Source: Massilibacteroides sp. (GTDB lineage: Bacteria > Bacteroidota > Bacteroidia > Bacteroidales > Tannerellaceae). Taken from it: 54,602 nucleotides of DNA. Positions 27,741 to 36,732 of this stretch are shown here, piece by piece (positions within the stretch are counted from its first letter, which is position 1; every line of letters begins with the position of its first letter). The DNA lies in contig JAQVZS010000015.1 of the NCBI GenBank assembly GCA_028708075.1, positions 1 to 54,602 of the forward strand, in the 5' to 3' direction. The notes under the pieces were generated by a model. That model was given only the letters and a program-made list of their open reading frames with translations. It ran no database searches and was not told the DNA's origin. The position numbers and the translations under genes were made by a program.

Positions 27741-27842
27741 GAATACTAGGGGTGCTTGATTTTTCAGAACTCATTTGCTGATTAATCCGGCTGAGAGAAT
27801 ACCCATTTAACCTGATGCGGATAATGCTGCCGAAGGGAGGAC
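27741..27842 (+). ncRNA. TPP (THI-box) riboswitch 2
   Basis: All aptamer blocks are present: ACTAGGGGTGCTTGA, a P3 arm, GGCTGAGAGAATACCC, ACCTGATGCGGATAATGCTG and CGAAGGGAGG. Both riboswitches share GAATACTA, the first strand and the core, but the P3 arm differs. A small hairpin GGAC/GTCC follows at about 27839-27855. It leads pnuT and the TPK gene after a leader of about 100 bp. Confidence 0.94.
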
Positions 27843-27940
27843 GAGCGGATTGTCCAGGTATATTTTTTCTAACAAACTCCTTGTTTACTGTTGAAATTTA
27901 TTTATCTAAGGATAGAGCCAACGATTGTTGATGTGAATAT

Positions 27941-28549
27941 ATGGGACAAGGGTTAGAATATTTGGGCGTAATTACCGGGTTGCTTTATCTCTGGCTGGAG
28001 ATAAAGCAACATAAAACGATGTGGATTGTCGGTTTTATCTCGTCGTTAGCTTATGTTTTTATCTTTTTTTTTTCGAAGTTTTATGCCGTGATGGGGCTGA
28101 ATCTGTATTACGTTTTGATGAGTGTGTACGGGTTTATTCTTTGGTCTCGGAAAAAGAAGACCACGAATGAAGAAGATATTGTGGGTGAACCGGATGTTTC
28201 AATCATTTATCATTCGTTGAAATGGGCGGTTGGTTTGGCTTGTTTATTGGCGATTTCCGCGCTTTGGGCGGCAATCTATTTTGTGCTATACGATTATACC
28301 GATTCGCCGGTTGCGACGGGAGATGCGTTTGTAACAGCATTGAGTATTGTTGGAACTTGGCTTTTGGCACGGCAAATCCTCGAACACTGGTATTGTTGGA
28401 TTGTGGTGAATGGGGTTTCAGTATTTCTTTATTATTCGCAGGAGCTTTATCCGACGATGTTTCTCTATATTTGTTATACGCTTTTATCGATCTATGGTAT
28501 TTATAACTGGAAAAAGAATGGACAAAAACAAGGAAAAAGCAGACTTTGA
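27941..28549 (+). CDS. pnuT: PnuC-family thiamine transporter (PnuT)
   Basis: A 202-residue inner-membrane protein with about seven transmembrane helices: LEYLGVITGLLYLWLEIKQ, IVGFISSLAYVFIFFFSKFYAVMGLNLYYVLMSVYGFILW, then others. PnuC-type signatures are visible near the C-terminus, HWYCWIVVNGVSVFLYY. PnuC proteins import vitamin precursors by facilitated diffusion with metabolic trapping. Control by the TPP riboswitch and overlap with a thiamine kinase gene point to thiamine rather than nicotinamide riboside. The stop overlaps the next gene by 32 bp. Confidence 0.9.
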   Translation: MGQGLEYLGVITGLLYLWLEIKQHKTMWIVGFISSLAYVFIFFFSKFYAVMGLNLYYVLMSVYGFILWSRKKKTTNEEDIVGEPDVSIIYHSLKWAVGLACLLAISALWAAIYFVLYDYTDSPVATGDAFVTALSIVGTWLLARQILEHWYCWIVVNGVSVFLYYSQELYPTMFLYICYTLLSIYGIYNWKKNGQKQGKSRL

Positions 28550-29201
28550 TTGTGTTGTGGTTGCGAACGGCTTATTTCCGGAGAAGGAGGAAGTGTTGGC
28601 TTGGTTAAAAGTTGTTCCTAAGATTATAGCTTGTGACGGTGCTGCGCGCAAACTGCTTGTGGGCGGATACCATGTGGATGCGATTGTCGGCGACTTGGAT
28701 AGTTTGCCGGAAGAGTTAAAACGCGAGTATGCTACTTTTGTCCACCATTCTGCAGAGCAAATGTCGAACGACCTGACGAAAGCGATGCGTTTCGCATGTA
28801 AAAGAGGGTTTCGGAAGGTATTGATCTTGGGTGCTACAGGTTTGCGCGAAGATCACACGTTGGGAAATATCAGTTTGCTTACTCAATATATGGACTGGTT
28901 TGATAAAGTAGAGATGAGGTCGGATTTTGGTGTTTTCATTCCATTAAAAGAAACGACTATATTGCCTTCTGCTCCTGGACAACAAGTGTCTATATTTTCC
29001 ATCACGCCACAGACGGAGATAACGGCTACAGGGCTTCGCTGGGAAGTTAAAGACCGGCCTTTTGATTGCTGGTGGCAGGGGACATTGAATGAGTCTCTGG
29101 AAGATGAATTTACAATCGCGTTTAGCGGAGACGCTAAAATCGTAATCTATCAGGCTTATATAGATAATAAAAAACGAAAAGAGGAATGCCCGGTCTTATA
29201 G
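28518..29201 (+). CDS. Thiamine diphosphokinase
   Basis: The protein is 227 residues from the ATG at 28518. It converts thiamine and ATP to thiamine diphosphate and AMP in the cytosol, trapping imported thiamine. The family motifs are clear: ACDGAARKLL, VDAIVGDLDSLPEE, SNDLTKAMRFACKRG and LGATGLREDHTLGNISLL. The C-terminal thiamine-binding half ends with GLRWEVKDRPF...SNESLEDEFTI-like sequence (LNESLEDEFTIAF). It overlaps the pnuT 3' end by 32 bp in another frame, so the two are translationally linked. The open frame extends upstream but that part duplicates pnuT sequence out of frame. Confidence 0.93.
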   Translation: MDKNKEKADFDCVVVANGLFPEKEEVLAWLKVVPKIIACDGAARKLLVGGYHVDAIVGDLDSLPEELKREYATFVHHSAEQMSNDLTKAMRFACKRGFRKVLILGATGLREDHTLGNISLLTQYMDWFDKVEMRSDFGVFIPLKETTILPSAPGQQVSIFSITPQTEITATGLRWEVKDRPFDCWWQGTLNESLEDEFTIAFSGDAKIVIYQAYIDNKKRKEECPVL

Positions 29202-29230
29202 CACCCCTCTTTCCATATTTCAAAAATCAA

Positions 29231-29737
29231 TTATAAAACTTCCTGTTTAAGTTGTTCGATCCAGGTATTCATCCGTCCTTCGGTTTCTCCGTCCTCATTT
29301 AGTTCGTCAAGAGCTAATCCGACAAATTTGCCGTTTACCACTGCCGTAGAATCATCGAATGTATACCCATCTGTCGGTACAGCACCGGCAAACGTACAGC
29401 CCGTTCCTTGTAATTCTTGATAAATTGTTCCGATGGCATCGCAGAAAGTATCGCTGAAAGACGCAGAATCACCTGCACCGAACAAAGCGACTGTTTTCCC
29501 GGATAAATCTGTTTTTTTAAGTTTTTTCAAGAAATCTTCCCAATCGTCCTGTAAGTCACCGGCACCCCAAGTAGAAGATCCTAAAAGCAACACGTCGTAT
29601 GGTACAACCGTATCGACGTCGATTTCGCTCACATTAAAAATATCCGATGAGTCAACACCTAATTTACTTGCAATACGTTGAGCCAGGTCTTCAACCGTGC
29701 CTGTTGAAGAACCATAAAATATACCTGTCTTTTTCAT
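29231..29737 (-). CDS. fldA: Flavodoxin
   Basis: A 168-residue long-chain flavodoxin, a soluble FMN electron carrier. The phosphate-binding loop is GSSTGTVEDLA (9-19), the first isoalloxazine loop SSTWGAGDLQDDW (about 54-66), and the second FGAGDSASFSDTFCDAIG (about 86-103). The extra 20-residue loop of long-chain flavodoxins is present near GCTFAGAVPTDGYTFDDS. It is a single gene; upstream lies about 200 bp of AT-rich sequence shared with the altronate dehydratase. Confidence 0.96.
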   Translation of the reverse strand: MKKTGIFYGSSTGTVEDLAQRIASKLGVDSSDIFNVSEIDVDTVVPYDVLLLGSSTWGAGDLQDDWEDFLKKLKKTDLSGKTVALFGAGDSASFSDTFCDAIGTIYQELQGTGCTFAGAVPTDGYTFDDSTAVVNGKFVGLALDELNEDGETEGRMNTWIEQLKQEVL

Positions 29738-29891
29738 AAACTAATTTAATTACTAATTCAATAAATCAACAATCAATAATCGAACAAAGTTCAAATAATC
29801 TTGTTAGCCTGACAATACCTACAAATGCGTATTTTGTGAGGGTTAAATTACACGAATAGGTAGTTCTTTTTAATAAAAGACGTAATTCTGC

Positions 29892-29921
29892 TTGTCAGTT
29901 CTGCTGTAAATGATATTTTTG
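29892..29921 (+). promoter_or_regulatory. Predicted uxaA promoter
   Basis: TTG (29892-29894), 19 bp, then TATTTTTG (29914-29921), an exact TAnnTTTG match. It supports the ATG at 29972 rather than the in-frame TTG at 29942 as the start. Confidence 0.6.
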
Positions 29922-29971
29922 AATCAAGGTTTGAACTGGCGTTGGAAAAACAGATAGAATTAGGTGTTATT

Positions 29972-31459
29972 ATGAATGAATTTATTAAAATACATCCTGC
30001 GGATAATGTATGTGTTGCTTTATTCCCTTTGGAAAAAGGAACGGAGATTCGGGTGGATGATCAATTGATCGTTTTGCGAGATTCTGTGGTAACGGGACAT
30101 AAGTTTGCAATTCGACGTATTAGGAAAAGTGAAAATGTGATTAAATACGGTTATCCAATCGGACATGTGACTTGCGATATTGAGCCAGGGACTCATGTGC
30201 ATACCCATAATTTGAAAACGAATTTAAAAGACGATTTGAGTTATGCGTATATTCCTGTAAAAACGACATCGGCTTACGTGAAAAGCGGATGGACGATTAA
30301 TGGATATCGGCGTTATAATGGAGAAATGGGAATCCGGAACGAACTGTGGATTGTCCCTACGGTAGGGTGTGTGAATGGGCAGGCGCAGGCGATCGTTGAC
30401 CGGGTTAAAAAAGAACTTGACGTTAGCCATATTGATGATATCCGGGTGTATACACATAATTACGGTTGTTCGCAGTTGGGTGATGATCATGAGAATACGA
30501 AAAAAGCGTTAGCCGCTTTAGCCAAACATCCGAACGCTGGTGGGGTACTCGTACTTAGTTTGGGTTGTGAAAATAACCAGCAATCGGCTTTCAAGGAGGC
30601 AATGGGGACGTGGGACGATGAGCGTGTCTGTTTTCTGATCGCGCAGGAAGTAGAAGATGAAGTGGAAGCTGGTTTCCAGATGATGAAGTCTCTTGTTGAA
30701 CGAATGAAAAAAGATCATCGAGAAGCATTGCCTTTGTCTAAACTAAAAGTGGGATTAAAATGCGGAGGAAGTGACGGCTTCTCGGGTATTACGGCGAATC
30801 CGTTGGTCGGACAATTTTCAGATTGGCTGGTCACACAGGGTGGAACCACGATTTTAACGGAGGTTCCTGAAATGTTTGGAGCGGAAACAATTCTAATGAA
30901 TAGAGCACATGACAAAGAAGTTTTTCAAAAGACGGTATCTCTAATCAATAACTTCAAACACTATTTCAGACGCTATGAACAACCCATTTATGAGAATCCT
31001 TCTCCAGGGAATAAAGCGGGCGGAATAAGTACGTTGGAAGATAAATCTTTGGGCTGTACGCAGAAAGGCGGGACGTCGGAAGTTGTTGATGTCTTGGATT
31101 ATGCAGAATCTGTGGTGAAACATGGATTAAATCTGTTGAATGCACCGGGGAATGATTTGGTTGCGGCATCGGCATTGGCTCTGTCGGGTTGTCAGTTAGT
31201 GTTGTTTACGACCGGTAGAGGAACGCCTTTCGGTAGTTTTGTTCCGACAATGAAAATATCGACGAATACAAAATTATATGAATTTAAAAGGAATTGGATC
31301 GATTTTAATGCCGGAACGCTTTTAGAAGGAGATCTCATGGAAACGGTATTGAACCGCTTTATTGATTATGTACTTTTGGTGGTAAATGGAGAACAGCTCA
31401 ACCACGAAAAAACAGGCTTTAAAGAATTGGCGATATTTAAGTCGGGCGTGACGCTTTGA
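29972..31459 (+). CDS. uxaA: Altronate dehydratase
   Basis: The protein is 495 residues from the ATG at 29972. It dehydrates D-altronate to 2-keto-3-deoxygluconate in galacturonate breakdown. The N-terminal SAF domain has HPADNVCVALFPLEKGTEI and GHVTCDIEPGTHVHTHNLKT. The C-terminal UxaA domain has NELWIVPTVGCVNGQAQAI, THNYGCSQLGDDHENTKKAL, LGCENNQQ and LKCGGSDGFSGITANP. The conserved cysteines and histidines are intact. Neither uxaB nor uxaC is adjacent, so it acts as a lone locus. It has its own promoter. Confidence 0.93.
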   Translation: MNEFIKIHPADNVCVALFPLEKGTEIRVDDQLIVLRDSVVTGHKFAIRRIRKSENVIKYGYPIGHVTCDIEPGTHVHTHNLKTNLKDDLSYAYIPVKTTSAYVKSGWTINGYRRYNGEMGIRNELWIVPTVGCVNGQAQAIVDRVKKELDVSHIDDIRVYTHNYGCSQLGDDHENTKKALAALAKHPNAGGVLVLSLGCENNQQSAFKEAMGTWDDERVCFLIAQEVEDEVEAGFQMMKSLVERMKKDHREALPLSKLKVGLKCGGSDGFSGITANPLVGQFSDWLVTQGGTTILTEVPEMFGAETILMNRAHDKEVFQKTVSLINNFKHYFRRYEQPIYENPSPGNKAGGISTLEDKSLGCTQKGGTSEVVDVLDYAESVVKHGLNLLNAPGNDLVAASALALSGCQLVLFTTGRGTPFGSFVPTMKISTNTKLYEFKRNWIDFNAGTLLEGDLMETVLNRFIDYVLLVVNGEQLNHEKTGFKELAIFKSGVTL

Positions 31460-31630
31460 CCGAGCAGTCTATTTTTTAGGGATGAGGGTTTTGATTTTCT
31501 TCCGAAAAAATAGGAGAAACTATATCATGGAAGAATTAGCGTCAGTTTGCTTAGATTGATTTCTTTTGCATTTTATTTGTATATTATACCAGTTCACTAT
31601 TTATGAAGCTGCAATTTTGATTCATAAACC

Positions 31631-32809
31631 TTAGACGAGGATAAAGGCCCGGTAATGAGTCTGTTCGGAAACCGAACATAACGATACATATCCCTTGACG
31701 ATTTTTCCATCCCGGAGTTCTGGCGAATATTCGGACAGAAGCTGCTGATGTTCTTTTTCTGCTTCACCTTTTTCTTTATGGTAAGTGATGTAGAACTTGC
31801 CTTCGGCTTCTGGGTGTACGAAGCGTTCAGTAAGACGAAGGGCGACTAATCCCATTGTAAAACGCATGTTTACTTCTACACAAGGATGAAGGTGCGTTTT
31901 TCTGTTTTTTTGATATAGAAGCATGTCGACCCCTAAGTAGCCACGATATTCCCTGCCATAAACATTTTCTAATACTTGAGATACGGTTTCCCGAATGGGT
32001 TGGAGTGTCTTTTCTGCCTGCTCCTCTATTTCTTTTTGTAATACGATTTGAGAGGCTAGCTTGTTTCCGGTATAAGCTCCTTTTTCGGTGTTAAAGACGG
32101 ATAACCCTTCATATTGTATTTGTCCTTTCCCATCAGAATAAAATTCCATGGCGAAATCCATGGTTTTCTCCAAGCCTTTTTCAATGCTGACAAATCTTTG
32201 TCGCTGAATAGTTCCCTTTATCCAATTTTTTTCGGATGTGGAAAGAAAAGGCTTACGTAACCAAAGGAGGCCTTTTCCGGAAGAAGAATACGGAGCTTTG
32301 ACTATGACTGGTAACGTGGCTTTTGAGATATAGTCTTCAATCTCAGAGCCGGAATGAAAAAGTAGTGGGATTGCTGGAATTTCAACGTCGGAGCATAATT
32401 CCATTATTTGCCGGTGGCATAGTACCGTGGTTTTCCTACCGATTAATGTCGTATACCGTTCTTTCCATTCGGGAATAACCAAATTGATTATTGTTTCTTT
32501 TTTTATTTGTTGAAACTGATGCAAGACGTGAGGACTAATACCCCAGGGACACGCGGTATAAATCGTCGATTTGTTTATATCAGTGCAGAATTCGGAAGGA
32601 AATAATGAGGTGTCGAAAGGAATAGTCTGAACAAACCTTGTATTTGCGGTTTTTCGGGTGTAAACGAGATCTCCCGGATTTGCGTACCATAAAGGAAGAC
32701 AGCCCAAATCTTGCGTCATAATGACGACATTTCTAGGGGGAGTATAGAAAGGCGTTCCCAATAATACGGCCGTTTCGTGTCCCGGATTAAATAGATGTAG
32801 AGCAGGCAT
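31631..32809 (-). CDS. Uncharacterised ATP-grasp-like protein
   Basis: The protein is 392 residues from the ATG at 32809 (an in-frame TTG at 32818 is less likely). I see no characterised family. The region from 165 has the ATP-grasp look: LPVIVKAPYSSSGKGLLWL, with a lysine (171) and a glycine-rich loop SSSGKG (175-180). Near the C-terminus, GYLGVDMLL and HPCVEVNMRFTMG provide the acid-x-Asn metal-binding pattern. The N-terminus HLFNPGHETAVLLG is unusual. An amide- or peptide-bond-forming ligase is plausible but unproven. It lies downstream of the DUF349 gene with a terminator directly before its start. Confidence 0.7.
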   Translation of the reverse strand: MPALHLFNPGHETAVLLGTPFYTPPRNVVIMTQDLGCLPLWYANPGDLVYTRKTANTRFVQTIPFDTSLFPSEFCTDINKSTIYTACPWGISPHVLHQFQQIKKETIINLVIPEWKERYTTLIGRKTTVLCHRQIMELCSDVEIPAIPLLFHSGSEIEDYISKATLPVIVKAPYSSSGKGLLWLRKPFLSTSEKNWIKGTIQRQRFVSIEKGLEKTMDFAMEFYSDGKGQIQYEGLSVFNTEKGAYTGNKLASQIVLQKEIEEQAEKTLQPIRETVSQVLENVYGREYRGYLGVDMLLYQKNRKTHLHPCVEVNMRFTMGLVALRLTERFVHPEAEGKFYITYHKEKGEAEKEHQQLLSEYSPELRDGKIVKGYVSLCSVSEQTHYRAFILV

Positions 32810-32821
32810 AAGAATCAAAAA

Positions 32822-32858
32822 AATAAAGCCGTCTGCGTTAAAAATAGACGGCTTTATT
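32822..32858 (-). terminator. Terminator between DUF349 gene and ATP-grasp-like gene
   Basis: AATAAAGCCGTCT and AGACGGCTTTATT are exact complements with an 11-nt loop and a T run on the minus strand. It ends the DUF349 transcript 13 bp before the next start codon. Confidence 0.85.
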
Positions 32859-32877
32859 AATTGTATAGATTAAATGT

Positions 32878-34740
32878 TTATTCCAGATTTTCGTCTATTG
32901 CATCAATCTTTTTAACGATAAGTTCCATTTCTTCTTTTAGTTTGTCAATCTTACGTTCCATGTCTTTTAGTAAACCACCTCCGCCTTTAGAAGAAATACT
33001 TAAAAAGCCCATGTTGTTCTCATAGGTTTGTAATTCGTTTTTCATGCGCTCATAAATTCTCATCAACCGGTCTCTTTCGTTGTAAAGTCGTCCCTTTCCA
33101 TGCTCACTGCTGGCAATGTCGGATAGGTTTTCTTTAAACGATTGCATTCTGCGGTCGTTCTTGTCAATGTTGAGACGGTCGAATTGGCTATCCACAGTTG
33201 TATGATATTCTTTATATATTTTATCCTTATCCCTGAACGGAACAAATCCGATGGAGCCCCACTCAGCCATTAAACTTTTTAATTGTGTCAGGGCTTCGTC
33301 GTGTGACAGGGTTTCGTCTATACTCTTGATCTTTTCAATAATCTCTTTTTTAGCAACCAGATTTTCCTGTTCAACAGTTTTCTGAGAAGAAACATTTTTG
33401 TTTTTCTGTTCGAAATAATGATCACAAGCTGCGATAAAGCGTTTCCATACAGCATCTGAATGCTTTCTGGCAACCGGGCCGATAGTCTTCCATTCTTTTT
33501 GAAGCGCGATCATTATTTCCGTTGTGTTTTTCCAATCCTGACTTTCTTTCAATGCTTCGGCTTTTTCACATAAGGCCTTTTTCAATTCGAGATTTTTTTC
33601 CATCTCTTCCTTGATCCCTTTGTAAAATTCGCTTTTCTTTTTGAAATAGTTATCACAAGCCGCCCGGAAGCGCTCGAATATCTTTATATTGTATTTTTTA
33701 GGTGCGAATCCAATTGTCTTCCATTGTTCCTGTAAAGCGATGATTTCTTTGTTCTTTTCTTCCCAATCTCTGAAGGTTAACAATTTCCCGAAGTCAATGC
33801 TTTCTATTTCTTCACAAATCGCCGTTTTTGAAGCAAGATTGTCCTGCTCTTTCCCCTTTAGTTCTTCGAAATGTTGCTGATGACGTTTGTTGATAACGGT
33901 TGATGCTACTTTAAATCGTTCCCAGATCTCGTCTCTGTATTCTCTTGCTACAGGCCCTATTTCACGCCATTGTTGGTGGAGTTTTTGTAGTTGATGGAAG
34001 GCGGATACGACATCCGGTTCATCTTCCAGTTTCTCTACGGTTTCACACAGGGCTGTTTTTAATTCCAGATTTTTTTTGAAATCGTAATCCCTGAATTGGT
34101 TGTTTATTTTGATAATGTCGTAAAATTTTTCGCAATACGTTTGGTAGTTGCGCCAAAGTTCAGTAGCAACCTCTTGGGGTACGGCTTTAATTTCTTTCCA
34201 TCTTTGTTGTATTTCCTTGAACTCATTGTATAGTTTATTGAAATCGTCCTGACTCTCGGTAAGGTCTTTCAATCGGTCGATCAGTTGAAGTTTAAGCGCA
34301 TGATTAGCTCCTTTCTGTCTTTCTTCTTCGGCTAATATAGTGGCTCTTTTTTCTTTATATTGGGATAAAAGCTCTTTGAGTTTGTTCTCTGACTCATCTT
34401 CAGGCGCCACGAAATCTTTTTCTTCCCCTCCCTCTTTAATAAACGCGCTTTTCAGTTCTTCTATTTCCCCTCGCCGGATTTTATAATAGGTTTGTTTCAG
34501 CGAGTCAACTTCATTTCGTGTGGCTTCTTCTGCCTTTCCTATCAACTCACCTAATTTAGCAATAATTTCATCCTTGTTCGGTTTTCCTGCCGCGGCATGT
34601 GGTGGTTCTTCCGGAGTGGCGTTCTCTTTAACAGGGTCGATATTTTCCGTTATCGGATTTTCCGGAGTGATTTCCGGCGTTTTTGTTTCTTCCAATTTCT
34701 TGTCGTCATTTGGCAGATTGGTCTCAAGAGTGTCCTTCAT
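32878..34740 (-). CDS. DUF349 repeat protein
   Basis: A 620-residue, highly charged helical protein. After a Pro/Glu/Thr-rich N-terminus (about 1-60), about five DUF349 repeats follow from about 140, each with a W-x-x-I/W-G motif: QQRWKEIKAVPQE, HQQWREIGPVARE, QEQWKTIGFAPKK, QKEWKTIGPVARK and MAEWGSIGFVPF. The C-terminal 60 residues form a predicted coiled coil (MERKIDKLKEEMELIVKKID). No signal peptide or membrane segment is visible. The function is unknown to me; it is monocistronic with a strong terminator. Confidence 0.85.
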   Translation of the reverse strand: MKDTLETNLPNDDKKLEETKTPEITPENPITENIDPVKENATPEEPPHAAAGKPNKDEIIAKLGELIGKAEEATRNEVDSLKQTYYKIRRGEIEELKSAFIKEGGEEKDFVAPEDESENKLKELLSQYKEKRATILAEEERQKGANHALKLQLIDRLKDLTESQDDFNKLYNEFKEIQQRWKEIKAVPQEVATELWRNYQTYCEKFYDIIKINNQFRDYDFKKNLELKTALCETVEKLEDEPDVVSAFHQLQKLHQQWREIGPVAREYRDEIWERFKVASTVINKRHQQHFEELKGKEQDNLASKTAICEEIESIDFGKLLTFRDWEEKNKEIIALQEQWKTIGFAPKKYNIKIFERFRAACDNYFKKKSEFYKGIKEEMEKNLELKKALCEKAEALKESQDWKNTTEIMIALQKEWKTIGPVARKHSDAVWKRFIAACDHYFEQKNKNVSSQKTVEQENLVAKKEIIEKIKSIDETLSHDEALTQLKSLMAEWGSIGFVPFRDKDKIYKEYHTTVDSQFDRLNIDKNDRRMQSFKENLSDIASSEHGKGRLYNERDRLMRIYERMKNELQTYENNMGFLSISSKGGGGLLKDMERKIDKLKEEMELIVKKIDAIDENLE

Positions 34741-34884
34741 ATTCGTTCACGTTTAATAAGGAGATGTTTGTTCTCCGCAATTATTTGACACAAATTAAGC
34801 TAATTATTTTTGTTTTACATCGTTTGGACGAAAATATTTATTAAAAATGGGCTGTTTCAACGTGAATTTTTATTTTATCGTCCC

Positions 34885-34923
34885 CAAAAAGAAAGGGTGA
34901 ATCACTATTTTGATTCACCCTTT
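34885..34923 (-). terminator. Terminator of the ribosomal protein/tsf operon
   Basis: AAAGGGTGAATCA (34892-34904) and TGATTCACCCTTT (34911-34923) are exact complements with a 6-nt loop. A T run follows on the minus strand. It lies just after tsf. Confidence 0.88.
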
Positions 34924-34942
34924 CCCTCTTATTGTATATTGC

Positions 34943-35767
34943 TTAGTCTACATTCAAAGAAACACGTTTGAAAGCGACGACGGTCAGATCTTTACTCTGT
35001 TTTTGTAAATACTGTTCGATCGTCATTTTGGCATCTTTAATGAATTCCTGTTGAAGCAGGGTGTTTTCTTTAAAGTATTTTTGAAGTGCACCTTGTGCAA
35101 TACGATCGAGTAAATTTTCTGCTTTTCCGGCTTCGCGAGCTTTGTCACGTGCAATTTCCAATTCCTGATCGATTGTTTTTTGACAAACTTCGTCGGGTCG
35201 TACTGCTATAGGATTCATTGCAGCAACTTGCATCGCAATATCACGTGCTACCTGATGATCTGTTGTTTGATTAAATGCAATAATAGTTGCCAATTTATTC
35301 CCCGGGTGGATATAGGATACTGTAGATACACCTGTCGTATATTCGTAAAATCCCAACTCCATTTTTTCGCCTGTTACCCCAATGCGGTCGGTAATGTGTT
35401 CCTGAATGCTGCGTCCGTCAGCGAACGGCGAAGCAAGAAGTTCTTCCCGTGAAGCCGGTTTTTTTGCAATGGCCACGTTAAGAATATCTTGTGTTAATTC
35501 AATGAATTGTTCATTCTTGGCAACAAAATCTGTTTCGCATTTCAAGGCTACAATAGCTGCAAATTCTCCGTCTTCTTTCGCCAATACACAACCTTCTACG
35601 GCTTCACGATCAGAGCGTTTTGCCGCTACAGCTTGTCCTTTTTTACGAATGATTTCCATTGCTTTGTCAAAATCGCCATTTGCTTCTTCCAAAGCTTTTT
35701 TACAATCCATCATACCCGCTCCGCTCATTTTACGCAGATGGGAGATATCAGCCATAGTAACTGCCAT
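34943..35767 (-). CDS. tsf: Translation elongation factor Ts
   Basis: A 274-residue EF-Ts, the nucleotide exchange factor for EF-Tu. The N-terminal UBA-like domain has VTMADISHLRKMSGAGMMDCKKALEEANGD. The core has CETDFVAKNEQF, the conserved TDFV motif that contacts EF-Tu. Full length and intact. It lies 125 bp after rpsB in the usual rpsB-tsf order. Confidence 0.98.
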   Translation of the reverse strand: MAVTMADISHLRKMSGAGMMDCKKALEEANGDFDKAMEIIRKKGQAVAAKRSDREAVEGCVLAKEDGEFAAIVALKCETDFVAKNEQFIELTQDILNVAIAKKPASREELLASPFADGRSIQEHITDRIGVTGEKMELGFYEYTTGVSTVSYIHPGNKLATIIAFNQTTDHQVARDIAMQVAAMNPIAVRPDEVCQKTIDQELEIARDKAREAGKAENLLDRIAQGALQKYFKENTLLQQEFIKDAKMTIEQYLQKQSKDLTVVAFKRVSLNVD

Positions 35768-35892
35768 AATGTTTTATCTTTTTTAATAATTATTCTTCTT
35801 GTATTTCCTAAATAAAACGATGTGCCAACTTGTCGCTTAACGATTAATCATTAATTGCAACGTTGACACACCGCATTTACATTAGAATATGT

Positions 35893-36732
35893 TTATTCTT
35901 CGATTTCTTTAGCTACTTTTCCAATAACCTGTGCGTTCAACGCTTCGCTGTCTTCTTTTTTCGTACGTTCTTTTCTAACTGTCGCTTTGGTTTTGCGCTC
36001 TCTTTTAGGCGCTTCTTCCGAAGCTTCAGTATCGACCTTTTCCGCTTTACGTTCTTGCAAACCTTCATTCATTGCTTCCGTAATAGCTGAAAGAATTACT
36101 TCTACTGATTTAGTGGCATCGTCGTTTGCTGGAATTACGTAATCAATGTTGTCCGGGTTGGAATTCGTGTCAACTATCCCGAATACCGGTATTCCCAAAC
36201 GTTTTGCTTCACGCACGGCGATATGTTCTTTCATTACGTCGACGACGAACAGGGCAGAAGGCAAACGAGTCAGATCAATGATCGAACCTAAGGTCTTTTC
36301 TAATTTTGCACGTTGACGTGTAATTTGTAATTTTTCTCTTTTTGAAAGATTATCGAATGTTCCGTCTTTTGTCATTTTGTCAATCGTCGTCATCTTTTTG
36401 ATGGCTTTACGAATGGTCGGGAAGTTCGTTAACATTCCGCCCGGCCAACGTTCGATTACGTATGGCATGCCGATTGCGCTTGCTTTATCGGCTATTATTT
36501 GTTTAGCTTGTTTTTTAGTTGCTACGAAGAGAATTTTTTTCCCTGATTTAGCAAATTGTTTCAGGATTTCAGCCGCCTCGTCGACTTTTGCAACTGTTTT
36601 GTGTAGGTCTATGATATGAATACCATTGCGCTCCATGAAAATATAAGGAGCCATTGCGGGGTTCCACTTTCTTTTTAAGTGTCCGAAGTGTACGCCTGCT
36701 TCTAATAACTGATCAAAATTAACTCTTGACAT
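35893..36732 (-). CDS. rpsB: 30S ribosomal protein S2
   Basis: The start is taken at MSRVNFDQLLEAGVHFGHLKRKWNP (36732); an upstream in-frame ATG adds 13 basic residues that do not fit the family. At 279 residues it is longer than the common S2 because of a C-terminal charged extension from about residue 229 (ERKAEKVDTEASEEAPKRER). S2 core motifs HLKRKWNPAMAPYIF and RWPGGMLTNF are intact. It is followed by tsf. Confidence 0.98.
   Translation of the reverse strand: MSRVNFDQLLEAGVHFGHLKRKWNPAMAPYIFMERNGIHIIDLHKTVAKVDEAAEILKQFAKSGKKILFVATKKQAKQIIADKASAIGMPYVIERWPGGMLTNFPTIRKAIKKMTTIDKMTKDGTFDNLSKREKLQITRQRAKLEKTLGSIIDLTRLPSALFVVDVMKEHIAVREAKRLGIPVFGIVDTNSNPDNIDYVIPANDDATKSVEVILSAITEAMNEGLQERKAEKVDTEASEEAPKRERKTKATVRKERTKKEDSEALNAQVIGKVAKEIEE

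Noticed and set aside
27733..27773. 11-bp perfect inverted repeat (TGAGTTCTGAA/TTCAGAACTCA) around the start of riboswitch 2, seeming to be an anti-aptamer hairpin
   Set aside because: The predicted -7 box (27727-27734) overlaps the left arm, so most of that arm would not be in the RNA. It could still be a DNA operator, but there is no support for that.
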